Shown here: piece by piece, positions 1-8,904 of the stretch | Layout of the letters: the number at the start of each line of letters is the position of its first letter | Position numbering within the stretch: the stretch's first letter is position 1 | DNA from: AP-15 sp963701815 | GTDB taxonomy: Bacteria; Pseudomonadota; Alphaproteobacteria; ATCC43930; CGMCC-115725 | Assembly (NCBI GenBank): GCA_963701815.1 | Contig: CAVPBN010000019.1 | Span: forward strand, 1 to 64,000 | DNA: 64,000 nucleotides | Direction: 5' to 3' | The notes under the pieces: generated by a model | The model's input: the letters and a program-made list of their open reading frames with translations, nothing else | What the model was told of the DNA's origin: nothing | The model's database searches: none | Program-made: the position numbers and the translations under genes

Positions 1-1318
1 CGTACCATCTCGGTGACCCGGGCGGCGACCTTGATCAGGCGAGGCGGATCGTGTCGAACTGGGCGTCGCGCCAGAACGAGGTCCTGGGCGCCAGGCCGCG
101 CAGGGTGTGCAGCAGCCAGTAGGCGGCGGTGTGGATCAGCAGGCGGAACTGGTTGGCCGTGGCCTTGGTGCACGAGGTGCGGTCGGAGGCGAGGTGCAGC
201 TTGTGCGCCTTGATCAGGTTTTCGGCCTGTCCGCTGGCGCAGTAGACCTTCTCGTAGAGCGCCTTGGGCAGCCCGCGAGGTTGGTGACGATGAAGCGGCT
301 GTCGGCACCCTGGGGTCCGGCCTCGACGCGGGCGATGACGCGGCGCTCGACCTTCCAGCTTTTGGCGGCGTAGCGGAATTCGCCGTAGCGGCGGACCTTG
401 TCGGCCTCGCCGTCGAGCCGGCCGAGCGCGGCATCCTCGGCGAGATGGCCGACCCGGCGCAGCAGCACCGGGTTGCCGGCGAGGCCGAAGATGTAGCCGA
501 CGCGCTTGCGCTCGCACCACGCCATCGCCTCGGGCCGGGCGTAATGGCTGTCGCCGCGCACCACGATGTCGACCGCCGGCCAGCGGGCGCGGATATGGCC
601 GATGACATGGCGCAGCACCAGCGCCACCTCGGCGCCGTCCGGCGTCTTGCCGGGGCGCAGGATGATCGCGACCGGCTTGCCGGTCGTCGCCTCGTAGATG
701 TGGATCGGCAGGAAGCAGCGGCTGTCGTAGTGGGCGTTGAACAGCGCCAGTTGCTGGCCGCCGTGGACCCGGTCCTCGGTGTCGTCGATGTCGAGCACGA
801 TGCGCCGGGGCACCTGCTCGAAGCTGTCGCAGAACAGCTCGACCATCGCCGCCATCATGCGCTTGAGCGCGGTCGCGCCGGGCAGGTTCTCCAGCCGGCT
901 GATGGTCGGTTGCGAGCACAGATCGGCGCCGCTCTCGGGCAGCCGCCCGACCGCCATCTTGAAGGCCGGGTCGGAGCGCAGCGCGTCGCAGTCGTTGCCG
1001 TCGGGATAGCCCGCCGCGATCAGCAGGGCGCGGAAGCGGATCATCTCGGCGAGCCCGTGCCGCACCCGCTCCGGCGCGCGCGGGTCCTCGATGCAGGCGG
1101 CCAGCCGCTCGGCGATCCCGAGCCGCTGCTCGATCGCCGCCAGCAGCAAAATCCCGGCGTCCGAGGTCAGCCGGCCGCCGTCGAAAGCGACATGCACCGG
1201 CTTGCCCGGCGACCGGTGGCAAACCCGGCAGAATCCCCGTACCTTCGTCCATGGCGGGCGCGAACTCCGTTGGCTTCGGTTGATCCGGCTTCAGCAACCA
1301 AATCATACACGAATCCAA
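1..1318 (-). pseudogene. IS1380-family transposase, frameshifted, cut by the window start
   Basis: DDE transposase of the IS1380 family. The N-terminal part reads from an ATG near 1318, and the body (about 1197 down to 280) holds the family core, including an Asp in a DIDDTED-type motif and another in a RGDSHYARPE motif. The C-terminal part (NLIKAHKLHLASDRTSCTKA) is in another frame. Comparing frames points to three single-base indels: an extra G near 1207, a lost G near 277, and a lost base near 40. After the last, the frame continues as RLIKVAARVTEM off the window edge. Either a decayed copy or indel errors in repetitive DNA. The right terminus is probably near 1350-1375 but I could not define its inverted repeat. 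Confidence 0.85.
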
Positions 1319-1395
1319 CGGCTTATGTCGCTCCCGCCGCCCCTTCTACGCGGCCTGATGAATTTTCGGGCTAGAGAAAGCTGAAGCTTATAACT

Positions 1396-1533
1396 CTCTT
1401 TTTTCACCAACTGACCGTCGGTCTCGCCTTTACCGGCCAGTTCTCCGCCGCCAGCCAGGACCAGGCGCTGCGCGAGATCAACTACACGCTCTGGAAACTA
1501 GAAAACCCGGCGGCGCATGAACAAAACCGATAG
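1396..1533 (+). other. Possible coding remnant next to the IS1380 element
   Basis: An open stretch with protein-like composition (a hydrophobic start, then ALREINYTLWKLENPAAHEQ) ends at a TAG at 1531-1533. It has no start codon of its own and begins just beyond the IS1380 end, so it may be the tail of a gene broken by that insertion. I do not recognise the family. Confidence 0.3.
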
Positions 1534-1610
1534 AGTTTCCTACTATGAACTCGTCAGCGAGTCGGGCGAGATGCCGGAACACGGTCACTGAACTGCGCGC
1601 CTTTATGTGG

Positions 1611-2080
1611 TTAAATCGAAGGCGGCCCGAACCCAGAGGTCTCCACCTCTCCCGGTTTGCGCAGCATTTTATCGACCTCGCCAGCATGTTGCTCTTCGGC
1701 GAAAATCATCTGACGGGCATACTCCTCAAGCATCACCGACCGGCCCTCAACTGCGGTCAGAGTCTCTTGTAAAGCACGAGCGCCGCGGCTTCGTGCTGCA
1801 TCAACTCCCGCATGATCATTCCGATATCGTGCTTGTGGCTGTCGAGCAGAGCGCCTATCGCAAGCGATGGATATTCGCCTAGCTGCGTGATCAATTCGCC
1901 TGCCTGCTGAGCATGTATTCAAGATCCGAAGCTTGCTCTCGCAACCACGAGACAATCGGGATACGATGGTAGCCAAATACCAGGAATGAATAGTGCGTGT
2001 ATCGAACAACACCAGGCCAGCTGGGACTCCAATATACGGTTTAAGAGACCGACCACTTCATCTTTGTCGATGTCGTTCAT
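1611..2080 (-). pseudogene. Ferritin-like (bacterioferritin/Dps-type) gene with frameshifts
   Basis: A strong Shine-Dalgarno (AGGAGG at 2088-2093, complement) precedes an ATG at 2080. The first 20 codons read MNDIDKDEVVGLLNRILESQ. The product then continues in other frames: VVRYTHYSFLVFGYHRIPIV, then HAQQAGELITQLGEYPSLAI, then LEEYARQMIFAEEQHAGEVD, ending at a TAA at 1611. Together these give a four-helix ferritin-like protein of about 155 residues with Glu/His ligand-type motifs (EEYARQ, EEQHAGEVD, HAQQAGE). At least three single-base indels separate the parts, so the copy as given cannot make the full protein. The family stores iron or protects against peroxide. The assignment rests on motif memory across frames. 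Confidence 0.7.
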
Positions 2081-2197
2081 TTATAATCCTCCTCGATGTT
2101 CAAAAGCTGACTGGTGGAAATTGCCTCACCATTTTCGCTACGGGTAGCCGCCGATAAGCCTCGCTTTTCAGCGAAGCTATCCGGTTGAACAGGAGCG

Positions 2198-2389
2198 TTA
2201 CCGCTTGTCGTTTACGGGTTTGTCCTCAGAGTGCGCGCCCTTTTTTCCGGCCTCGACCGCAATTTCGGTGTTCCTTTCTTTGCTTAGATCAGGCACGTCG
2301 CGCCCCACAGTGCCGCCGGTTGTCCCGGCGATATCGCGCTGCGACTTCTCGTGCGTCGTGGGTTTCTGGGATTGTTCTCGATCCGCCAT
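2198..2389 (-). CDS. Small hydrophilic hypothetical protein
   Basis: A 63-residue, highly charged, low-complexity product (MADREQSQKPTTHEKSQRDI at the start; GKKGAHSEDKPVNDK near the end) with no hydrophobic segment. An upstream GAGG sits about 10 bases before the ATG. The composition resembles small stress-related or intrinsically disordered proteins, and the Gly-Lys-Lys-Gly stretch faintly recalls KGG-type stress proteins, but I cannot place it in a family. It lies 117 bp upstream of the ferritin-like gene on the same strand, so both may belong to one stress-related cargo block between the IS elements. Confidence 0.55.
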   Translation of the reverse strand: MADREQSQKPTTHEKSQRDIAGTTGGTVGRDVPDLSKERNTEIAVEAGKKGAHSEDKPVNDKR

Positions 2390-2636
2390 GATAAAAAGAC
2401 CTCGTTAGCCTCGGTGTGAGCCATCGTTCACGGGTTGGACAGATGGCTTGATAAGAAAACCATCCTCCGAATGAAGTGGTTCCCAAAAACCGATCCGGCT
2501 TCAGCGAGAAGATGTGAATGGGGTTTGGCATACGAGACCTCAGCGGCCGTACTTCACCCAGGTTCAGATGCAGGGAATTTTGTGATATCGGGAGTTTCTG
2601 CTTGTTCGCTTCCGCGCCGCCCGATGCCTCGGCTTC

Positions 2637-2644
2637 CTAGCTAG
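2637..2644. repeat. Left copy of CTAGCTAG target duplication of the ISNCY element
   Basis: CTAGCTAG here matches 5347-5354 on the far side of the ISNCY element. Once the later IS481 insertion (2646-3686 plus one GCTAGA) is removed, this copy abuts the ISNCY left end directly. Confidence 0.7.
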
Positions 2645-2645
2645 A

Positions 2646-3686
2646 TGTGAGCTTTCAATAGGTTGTCCATCCGGTCCGGACCGGGGAAGCTGGAGTTGCG
2701 AGGCTTCAGGATTCCTCGGAGGACCGGATGAACGTCCACAAGAATGCCCGTCTGACGCCGCATAGTCGAGCGGAGATGGTGCGGCGGGTGCTGGAAGCGG
2801 GCAGACGCCGAAGGCCGTGGCCACGGCCGTAGGCGTCTGCCGCCAAGACGGTGCGCAAGTGGGTCGAGCGCTTCGCGGCCGAAGGGCCGGCCGGCCTGGA
2901 GGACCGCTCCTCGCGGCCGCATCGGCTGCACAGGCCGACGCCGCCGAGACGATCGTCGAGCGGATCGTGGCGCTGCGCCGCCAGCGCTGGACCGGCAAGC
3001 AGATCGCCGCCGAGATCGGCGTCTCGCCGGCCACCGTCAGCCGCATCCTGCAAGCGCCCCGGACTGAACCGGATGCAGCGACTCGAGCCCGCCGAGCCGG
3101 TCCGCCGCTACGAGCGCGAGACATCCCGGCGAGCTGATCCATATCGACATCAAGAAGCTCGGCCGTTTCGAGCGCATCGGCCATCGCATCACCGGCGACC
3201 GCACCGGCAGAGCCAGCTCGCGCGGCAGCCGGCTGGGAGTTCGTCCACGTCTGCATCGACGACGCCTCCCGCATCGCCTTCTCGCAGATCCTGCCCGACG
3301 AGAAGAAGGAAAGCGCCATCGCCTTCCTCAAGGCGGCCGTCGCCTACTACGCCAGCCTCGGCGTCACCGTCGCCCGCGTCATGACCGACAACGGCTCCTG
3401 CTACAGATCCAACGCCTTCGCGCAAGGCCTGCCGCGATCTCGGCCTCAAGCACATCCGCACCAGGCCTTACACGCCCAAGACCAACGGCAAGGCCGAGCG
3501 CTTCATCCAGACCGCGCTGCGCGAATGGGCCTACGCCAAGGCCTATCCAGACCTCAGATCACCGCGCCGCCGAACTGCCCGTCTGGCTCCACAGATACAA
3601 CTGGCATCGCCCCCACGGCGGCCTAAAGTCCAAACCGCCCATCAGTCGCCTCGCCCTAACCGAGGACAACCTGTTGAGGCTCCACA
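2646..3686. mobile_element. IS481-family insertion sequence, 1041 bp
   Basis: Imperfect inverted repeats of 23 bp bound the element: 2646-2668 begins TGTGAGCTTTCAATAGG, and the complement of 3664-3686 begins TGTGGAGCCTCAACAGG; both end GGTTGTCC. A 6-bp direct repeat GCTAGA flanks it (2640-2645 and 3687-3692). This fits the NCTAGN target and 6-bp duplication known for Bordetella IS481. The target CTAG is itself the inner half of the 8-bp duplication of the neighbouring ISNCY element, so this insertion is the younger of the two. Confidence 0.88.
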
Positions 3687-3691
3687 GCTAG
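2728..3691 (+). pseudogene. IS481-family transposase, several frameshifts
   Basis: The ATG at 2728 opens MNVHKNARLTPHSRAEMVRR (helix-turn-helix part). The following blocks occur in shifting frames: KTVRKWVERFAAEGPAGLED, then WTGKQIAAEIGVSPATVSRI, then the integrase core with IHIDIKKLGRF, VCIDDASR, VMTDNGSCYRS and KTNGKAERFIQTALREWAY. The core Asp residues and the Glu of KAERF are visible, but at least four indels break the reading frame. The final frame ends RLALTEDNLLRLHS and stops at a TAG (3689-3691) that lies outside the element, inside its target duplication. The transposase is therefore terminated by host target sequence. Confidence 0.85.
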
Positions 3692-5346
3692 AGCGCGTCC
3701 AGAAAGGAATGATTTTTCAGATGAAGTAGAAGGACGAGGCAGAGGGAGCGCGCGGGGGTGGGGCCGCGGCTCGTTTATCGGTGGTGGCAAGCCGGAAGAG
3801 GAATTGTGTTGCGGGCAGCCATGGCCAGCGTGAACGGGCGGTTGGCCAGCTCGGGCAAAGCGGGCGGGCGTTAAGGCGGTTTGAGCGGGCGAACAGGACC
3901 AGGTTGTGAGCGACCACGGCCGACCAGATGTAGGCCTTGAAGTGTTGCAGCCCGCGCCAGGTGCAGCGTGCGGCGCCATAGGCGCGCTTGAAGCAGGAGA
4001 TGCCGGCCTCGATCCCGGCGCGGAAGTTGCGCAGGCGGCGGTAGACCCAAGGGCTTTTGACCATGTCGGCGACGGCGATGCCGCACTTTTTGTGAAAGGC
4101 GACATCGGTGACGCCGCGGGTCCTTGGCGGCGGCGAGATTGGCGCGGCTGGCGTAGCCACCATCGGCGGCGGTCTGCCGGGGCGGCGCGCCGGTGCGAGC
4201 GATGTGGCGGTCGAGCATCGGCAGAAAGCGCTCGGCAGTCGGCGGGATTGCCGGCTTCGATAACGACATCGAGGATCAGCCCGCTCTTGCCGGTCGCCAG
4301 GTTGAGCTTGTGTCCGTACTGAACCTGACGACCGCCCTTGACGATGATGTCGGCGTGCGGCTCGAACAGACTGACCAGCTTATCGCCAGCCGGCACCGCC
4401 TGGCCATCGAATACCCGGCGTTGGTCTGGACGATGACGCGCGCGATCAGCGGCAGATAATGGTCGACCTCGGCGCGCCAGCGGGCAACGGCCGTCTGGGC
4501 GATCTCGCCCAGCTGCTGGCCATCCCTTGCAGTTCTGCCCGGCTGGCCCGGGCGGCGGTGATCAGCTCGCGATAGAGCTGGCGCTTTTTGTCCGGCCCGC
4601 GGCTGTATTCGATCGCGCGCGCCCGCTTCTTGGCCAGGCGCCGACGGTCGCGCCAGCGGATCGCCGGCGTCGCTGGCAGCGCCTCGCCCCGGCCCAACAG
4701 CCGCGTCATCACCCGCACCGCATCCCATAACAGAGCACTGTCGCTGGGCTCGTGCATCAGCGCCGCGGTGACCGTGCTGTCGAGGCGCACCATGGCGCCG
4801 CTCTCCAGCCTGTCTTGTTTGGCGCTGGCCAGCAGCGCCTGGTTGACCGCCTCCCAGGTCTCGGCGCGGATCGCGCGATCGTCTGGTGCAGCACCGACTT
4901 CTTTGGCGACCACGCCAACGGCAGGCGGGCAAAGGCGCGAAACGAGGCCAAATCCTCAAGGTGAAAGGCCAGCTCTTCGTAACTCAGCTGGCGCTGCTGC
5001 TTGAGCAGCGCACAGCGCAGCACGCTTTCCGCCGGCAATCCCCGCCGCCGGTCTCGCGCACCCCCTGCCGCCGCAGATCGCCCGCCACCAGGCTGATCAG
5101 GCCGCGCTGGCCATCCAGCCATTGCGACATCGCCTTCAACTCGCAGCCGATCTCGTGCTGCGCAAACACCTCAAATATAGTGGCCTGGACGGTGCGCTCC
5201 TGACGCATTGTCGGCTCCGGCGGTGAGGGTCGGTCTCGGAATGCAGTGGCATGCACCCGCAACTTACCCGAAACCGCCGCGCCTGGCCTCCACAAAATCG
5301 CCAATTGAATGAAATATTTCAGAAACTTATTGTTTCTGGACGAACA
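3692..5346. mobile_element. ISNCY-type insertion sequence, about 1655 bp
   Basis: The termini share an imperfect inverted repeat: AGCGCGTCCAGAAAGGAATG at 3692, and TGTTCGTCCAGAAACAATAA read inward from 5346, with the common block CGTCCAGAAA. The interior is filled by a single minus-strand transposase. The flanking CTAGCTAG copies support the boundaries. The group name is from recognition of the transposase. Confidence 0.75.
3717..5208 (-). pseudogene. ISNCY-family transposase, multiple frameshifts
   Basis: The start MRQERTVQATIFEVFAQHEI at 5208 is followed by LRCALLKQQRQLSYEELAFH, FRAFARLPLAWSPKKSVLHQ, then AMVRLDSTVTAALMHEPSDS with the first catalytic-type Asp, then VSLFEPHADIIVKGGRQVQY and QTAADGGYASRANLAAAKD with the second Asp. 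The tail ends KSPWVYRRLRNFRAGIEAGI and onwards to a TGA at 3717. These blocks lie in different frames, with at least four indels, so no full-length product of roughly 480 residues can be read. The family order is complete, so the gene was whole before the indels. Confidence 0.82.
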
Positions 5347-5354
5347 CTAGCTAG
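5347..5354. repeat. Right copy of CTAGCTAG target duplication
   Basis: An exact 8-bp match to 2637-2644, directly beyond the right end of the ISNCY element. The repeat is palindromic, so a chance match of part of it cannot be excluded. Confidence 0.65.
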
Positions 5355-5545
5355 CGACAACTGTCACCGGCGACAAACTGCCAGCACGGGGTTTGCACGC
5401 TAGTGAGCTGGCGGGAGAGATTTCGAAATCGACAGGTTCGCAACCTGCCGTTTGGTGGTCCAGGTTTCGGCCGTGCCGCGCTTTGATGATCCACTCGCGA
5501 TCGCCGCTGCGTGGGTGCTGTTGTCGGCTATGTCCTCTGCACAAT

Positions 5546-5791
5546 TTAACCGTTCACGACATCAAAAGGGGATTCGTGAGGCGTCTCAGCAGCCGGCCGT
5601 ATCAGACGCGTGATCGCGCCTTCAAGCGCATCGACAATCGGTATAAGCTCGTCCGTCATCAGATAGAATGTTGTCCCGCAGGGGCAGTTCATTTCATCGT
5701 TCTGCCTAAACCAGCTTATTGTACGTTGTATTTGTGCACCACAGCGAGGGCAAACGACCGGCAACACATAGTTTTCCAGTACTCTCGACAT
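5546..5791 (-). CDS. Small zinc-ribbon-like hypothetical protein
   Basis: An 81-residue product with a CPRC motif near residue 14 and a CPCG motif near residue 37, spaced like the two knuckles of a zinc ribbon. The C-terminal half (MTDELIPIVDALEGAITRLI) is probably helical. No transmembrane segment or signal peptide is seen. The start at 5791 has only a weak GGAT upstream. It lies 12 bp downstream of the DUF2934 gene and is likely co-transcribed with it. The function is unknown; metal or nucleic-acid binding is an inference from the Cys pairs. Confidence 0.6.
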   Translation of the reverse strand: MSRVLENYVLPVVCPRCGAQIQRTISWFRQNDEMNCPCGTTFYLMTDELIPIVDALEGAITRLIRPAAETPHESPFDVVNG

Positions 5792-5803
5792 ATTTCTATC
5801 CAG

Positions 5804-6097
5804 CTAGGTTTGTTCATCTCTTTGGCTCCTTGGTTTTCTGCAAGCCAAGGAAACGCTATCTACGACTGAGTGGTCGCGTAATTCGATCTCGGCTGCGGCG
5901 CGCAGCCAGTGATCCAGGTCCTTGCCGTCTGGCGTACCTTCTTCCTCCCAAATCGCATAGGCGCGCTCTCGGATGGCCTGCTCTCTCATCGGGTCCCCCT
6001 CGCCCGAGGCGATGGCGGCCAGGACCGCCGGCTCGGTTTGCACCGTCGTCGCGGTCGATGTCGGCGCCGGCCCTTCTGGAGCGGGTACGTCGTTCAT
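5804..6097 (-). CDS. DUF2934 domain protein
   Basis: A 97-residue protein. Residues about 37-72 (MREQAIRERAYAIWEEEGTP, then DGKDLDHWLRAAAEIEL) match the DUF2934 pattern, a short helical domain common in alphaproteobacteria, often in stress- or plasmid-linked loci. The N-terminal third is Pro/Thr/Ala-rich and probably disordered. The ATG at 6097 has GGAGGG just upstream, though the spacing is short. It is the first gene of a likely two-gene unit with the zinc-ribbon gene. The biochemical role of DUF2934 is not known. Confidence 0.8.
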   Translation of the reverse strand: MNDVPAPEGPAPTSTATTVQTEPAVLAAIASGEGDPMREQAIRERAYAIWEEEGTPDGKDLDHWLRAAAEIELRDHSVVDSVSLACRKPRSQRDEQT

Positions 6098-6353
6098 GAT
6101 CCCTCCGCTTTCCCGCTCGTCATTTGGTGCCTTAAATCGGTTAACGCGGTAGCGACATAATCGTTCGCCCAGCGGCAGCGAAAACCCTCCGGGTTAGTAT
6201 CATTTCAAACTGACAGTCGAGCCGATTAACGATTTAGCACCGACCGCCCTGCCGCTGCTGCCGCTGACAGCGGCTTACGTGTCTACGGGACACACCGGAT
6301 TATCACGGGAGCTTCGGGCCCCCTCAGCCGGTGGTTAATAAAATCGCAAGGAA
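6098..6353. other. Intergenic stretch without a recognised gene
   Basis: No convincing coding region on either strand. It presumably carries the promoter of the DUF2934/zinc-ribbon pair and short imperfect repeats of CCGCTGCTGCCGCTG type. I see nothing else. Confidence 0.4.
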
Positions 6354-6369
6354 TGTGAGCCAGCTCACA
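6354..6369. promoter_or_regulatory. CRP/FNR-type palindromic operator candidate
   Basis: TGTGAGCCAGCTCACA has perfect 7-bp arms around a 2-bp centre and matches the TGTGA-N6-TCACA consensus of CRP-family sites. It sits in a gene-poor stretch about 60 bp upstream of a weak short open frame (6410-6607). No clear -10/-35 pair was found beside it, so the regulated gene is uncertain. Confidence 0.5.
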
Positions 6370-6409
6370 CGTCCGTCAAAGCCATTGCGATATTTGAGAG
6401 GCTCCGCCC

Positions 6410-6607
6410 TTGACTACGGTCGGGGGCGTGAGCGCCATGAGAGCAGACCTATGGAACAAGAGCGTGCCGCGGGTCGAGATCGACCAGCGGAAGCGCGACG
6501 CCCGCCTCCGGCTCGACGAATTGAACGACTGCTCGTGCCGCGCGCTGCCGCGAGGCGTCCTGGGATGCCCGTCGTCGGCGAGCAGGTCCGCGCCCAGTTT
6601 AAGATAA
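6410..6607 (+). CDS. Doubtful short hypothetical protein
   Basis: A 65-residue frame, or 56 residues from an ATG at 6437 (MRADLWNKSVPRVEIDQRKR). The N-terminal part looks protein-like and charged, the C-terminal part does not. There is no clear Shine-Dalgarno. It is listed because it is the only candidate downstream of the CRP-like palindrome. I recognise no family, and it may be non-coding. Confidence 0.25.
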   Translation: MTTVGGVSAMRADLWNKSVPRVEIDQRKRDARLRLDELNDCSCRALPRGVLGCPSSASRSAPSLR

Positions 6608-6824
6608 TGAGGGCGACGGCAAATCACAGAGGACTTTGAAGCGAGATCGAGAGCTGCCACAAACATGCTCCAGCCGATCCCGCGTCAGGCTTATTACGTA
6701 GGCCGATTATACCTGATCACGTCACTTGATCGGATCATTGTGCCGACCTCATCGTCACGGCGCAGGCGCGGCAGCAATTCCAACATTGCGATCCCCAGCT
6801 CCGGCTCGCGTTCAATCAGCTCCG

Positions 6825-7282
6825 CTAGAGCCGGATCGCCAGTGTTGCGGTGTGAACATCGTCGCGTCGTGGTGCGCCGAATGCATTGGTCGCGAGATTG
6901 CTGATGTAATAACCATATCCGTTATGGGCCGACTGCCAAGATAAGGGCAGGTAAATATCTGAAAATGCCGTACCGTTGCCTAAATAAAAAATCGGGATAC
7001 CGGAGACCGTGGTGCCCGGCGGCAATACCACGACGCAGCTGACGGTCTGGATATGCCGATAATGGTCTTGATCAGGCAGAGTGTAACTCATTCTGATATC
7101 GCCGGTCCCGTTTTCGACGCTCCTCTCGACGACTGGTGTTCCTGATAGGGCAAGTTGGCGGCGCCGGCAGGCAGGCTGATGCCTAGTTGGGCGATTACGC
7201 AAACGGCTGCGCCAAGCAAGGCACCAACCGGACGCACCGCCTTGGCAACGGCGCGTCGCGTGATATCAAAATGGTACGCCAT
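6825..7282 (-). pseudogene. Secreted hypothetical protein, apparently frameshifted
   Basis: The N-terminal frame from an ATG at 7282 gives MAYHFDITRRAVAKAVRPVG and a hydrophobic stretch ending in SLPAGAA-N, a plausible signal peptide with an Ala-rich cleavage site. That frame stops after about 65 codons. The C-terminal half is in another frame: it contains IRMSYTLPDQDHYRHIQTVS, VVVLPPGTTVSGIPIFYLGN and YGYYISNLATNAFGAPRRDD, rich in Tyr, Gly and Thr like an extracytoplasmic beta domain, and ends at 6825. The frames overlap between 7088 and 7202, so one indel there would join them into an exported protein of about 150 residues. No family is recognised. Confidence 0.45.
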
Positions 7283-7477
7283 CGCAATTCGTCCGGATGC
7301 AACGACGCGCCTCAACCAGGGTCGGCTTGCTGCCACAATCGCTCGGCGTCGCGGTATGGTGACAACGTCTAGCCTACCGGGATCGTTCTCGGTCTGACGA
7401 TGACTGCTCACTTTTCCGCGGTCCGCGCGCAATTCTGAGTGTTCGCGCTATCCCGAGAAGGCTGACATAGTGGCGGC

Positions 7478-7696
7478 ATGGATCGGACACACCCGCACGC
7501 GGGGGCCACCTGTCGCACCATTCCGCTGGCCAACGGGACCTTCAACGTCGAGGTCGTGATCCCAGAAACCTATCCGACGACGGTGACCGGCCTGGCCACC
7601 GAGGCCGCTGCTGAGGCGTGGATCACGAGACATAAATCCCAAATCGAAGCTGGCCTGACGCGCCGGCGGTTTCATAGAAATCCACGCACCTGTTAA
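7478..7696 (+). CDS. Small conserved-type hypothetical protein
   Basis: 72 residues: an antiparallel-looking start (CRTIPLANGTFNVEVVIPET) followed by a helix (TEAAAEAWITRHKSQIEAGL). This beta-then-helix layout, with the phrase TGLATEAAAEAWI, is common to small proteins of unknown function in alphaproteobacteria. The Shine-Dalgarno is weak. It converges on the membrane-protein gene at 7701. No partner or function can be assigned. Confidence 0.55.
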   Translation: MDRTHPHAGATCRTIPLANGTFNVEVVIPETYPTTVTGLATEAAAEAWITRHKSQIEAGLTRRRFHRNPRTC

Positions 7697-7700
7697 GGCC

Positions 7701-8087
7701 TTAATCCAGTCGGTAGAATGCAGCAATAACAATCGACAGCACTAATAGCCCGAGCAATGCGAGGGGTCGGTCCTTATCTTCGGTTATGCCAAGAGCGCGA
7801 CAGATCGAGTAAGCGTCCGCTCCTAAGCCGGTGACGCCTACTACCCACGACAGAGACGCGGTAATGACCAGCGATCGGATGAGCGCCTCTCCAACCCGAT
7901 CGCGGAGGCGTATGTGATGCCCGACGCCTCTCCGTGCATTATCGTTTTCTGGCCGTGGGAGTTGCTGGCGAACAGGAGCCCGCGCACCCGCTGAGGCTGC
8001 GTGCTGCGACCCAGTCGCGAATGTCCGAGCCGCAGTCTCCGGCGGCTGAGGACCTACGCGGACGAAGATTGCCATGTGCGGTAACAT
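7701..8087 (-). CDS. Small membrane protein with two C-terminal helices
   Basis: From an ATG at 8087 (MLPHMAIFVRVGPQPPETAA; an alternative ATG at 8075) the product is about 128 residues. The first half is hydrophilic and Arg/Pro-rich. Two hydrophobic segments follow: ALIRSLVITASLSWVVGVTG and PLALLGLLVLSIVIAAFYRL. The frame is open upstream into the truncated IS5 element, whose broken end lies about 50 bp away, so the original start may have been lost and the listed start is a guess. No Shine-Dalgarno is evident. The function is unknown. Confidence 0.45.
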   Translation of the reverse strand: MLPHMAIFVRVGPQPPETAARTFATGSQHAASAGARAPVRQQLPRPENDNARRGVGHHIRLRDRVGEALIRSLVITASLSWVVGVTGLGADAYSICRALGITEDKDRPLALLGLLVLSIVIAAFYRLD

Positions 8088-8121
8088 GGCATCGTCGATC
8101 TCAACTCGGAAGCGAAGAGGC

Positions 8122-8754
8122 TTAACGTCGCCGGCTGGCCTTTTGCGCCACCGCATGGATGAGCTTGGTGCGGCTGTCCACGCCGAGATGCGCCTTCATG
8201 CCAAAGTACCATTGGTTGCCCTTCCTGGTCTGGTGCATCTCGGGATCGCGGGCCCTGGCGGCGTTCTTGGTCGAGGAGGGGGCGCTGATGATCGTCGCAT
8301 CGACGATCGTGCCGGTCGCCACCTTCAGCCCCTTGGCCGCCAGATGAAGCTGCACCTGGTCGAACAGCCGCCGGCCGAGATCGTGCGCCTCGAGCAGATG
8401 GCGGAAGCGGCACACCGTGGTCTCGTCCGGCACCGGCTCCCGGCCCAGGTCGATCCCGGCAAAGGCGCGCATCGCCTGCGAATCGTAGAGCGCCTCCTCC
8501 ACCGCCGGGTCCGACAAGTTGAACCACTGCTGGAGGAAGTAGAGGCGCAGCATCCGCTCGACCCCGATGGGCGGCCGGCCGTTGCCCGTCTTCGGATAGA
8601 CCGGCAGGATCAAAGCGCACAGCGCCGGCCACGGCACCACCCGCTCCATCTCGGCCAGAAACGCCGCCCGCCGCGTCGTCTTGCCGTAGCGCTCGAACCC
8701 CACCGTCGCCAGCGTCAGCTGCCTCATCGCCCCCACCCTTGCCCGCCAATCCAC
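8122..8754 (-). pseudogene. IS5-family transposase, 3' truncated
   Basis: 210 residues remain of a family protein usually near 320-350. The N-terminal DUF772-type domain is complete (LYFLQQWFNLSDPAVEEALY, FAGIDLGREPVPDETTVCRF), as is the start of the DDE domain with TGTIVDATIISAPSSTKNAA (catalytic Asp) and NQWYFGMKAHLGVDSRTKLI. The frame then leaves the family pattern after KLIHAVA and stops, so the last third, with the remaining acidic residues, is deleted. Upstream, AGAGGTTCCC near 8795-8805 probably marks the element's outer end. Confidence 0.85.
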
Positions 8755-8904
8755 CCGGCAGGCATTATCGGATCGCGGAAGGATGACTTTTGCAGAGGTT
8801 CCCTAATGGAGGCCGCCCTGGCACGCCGGGAACACACTTCCACCATCTGCCGTTTGACCTGGGAGGCTTTTATCGTTCCCCTCGCTTCACGGAGGTTTCA
8901 CGCG

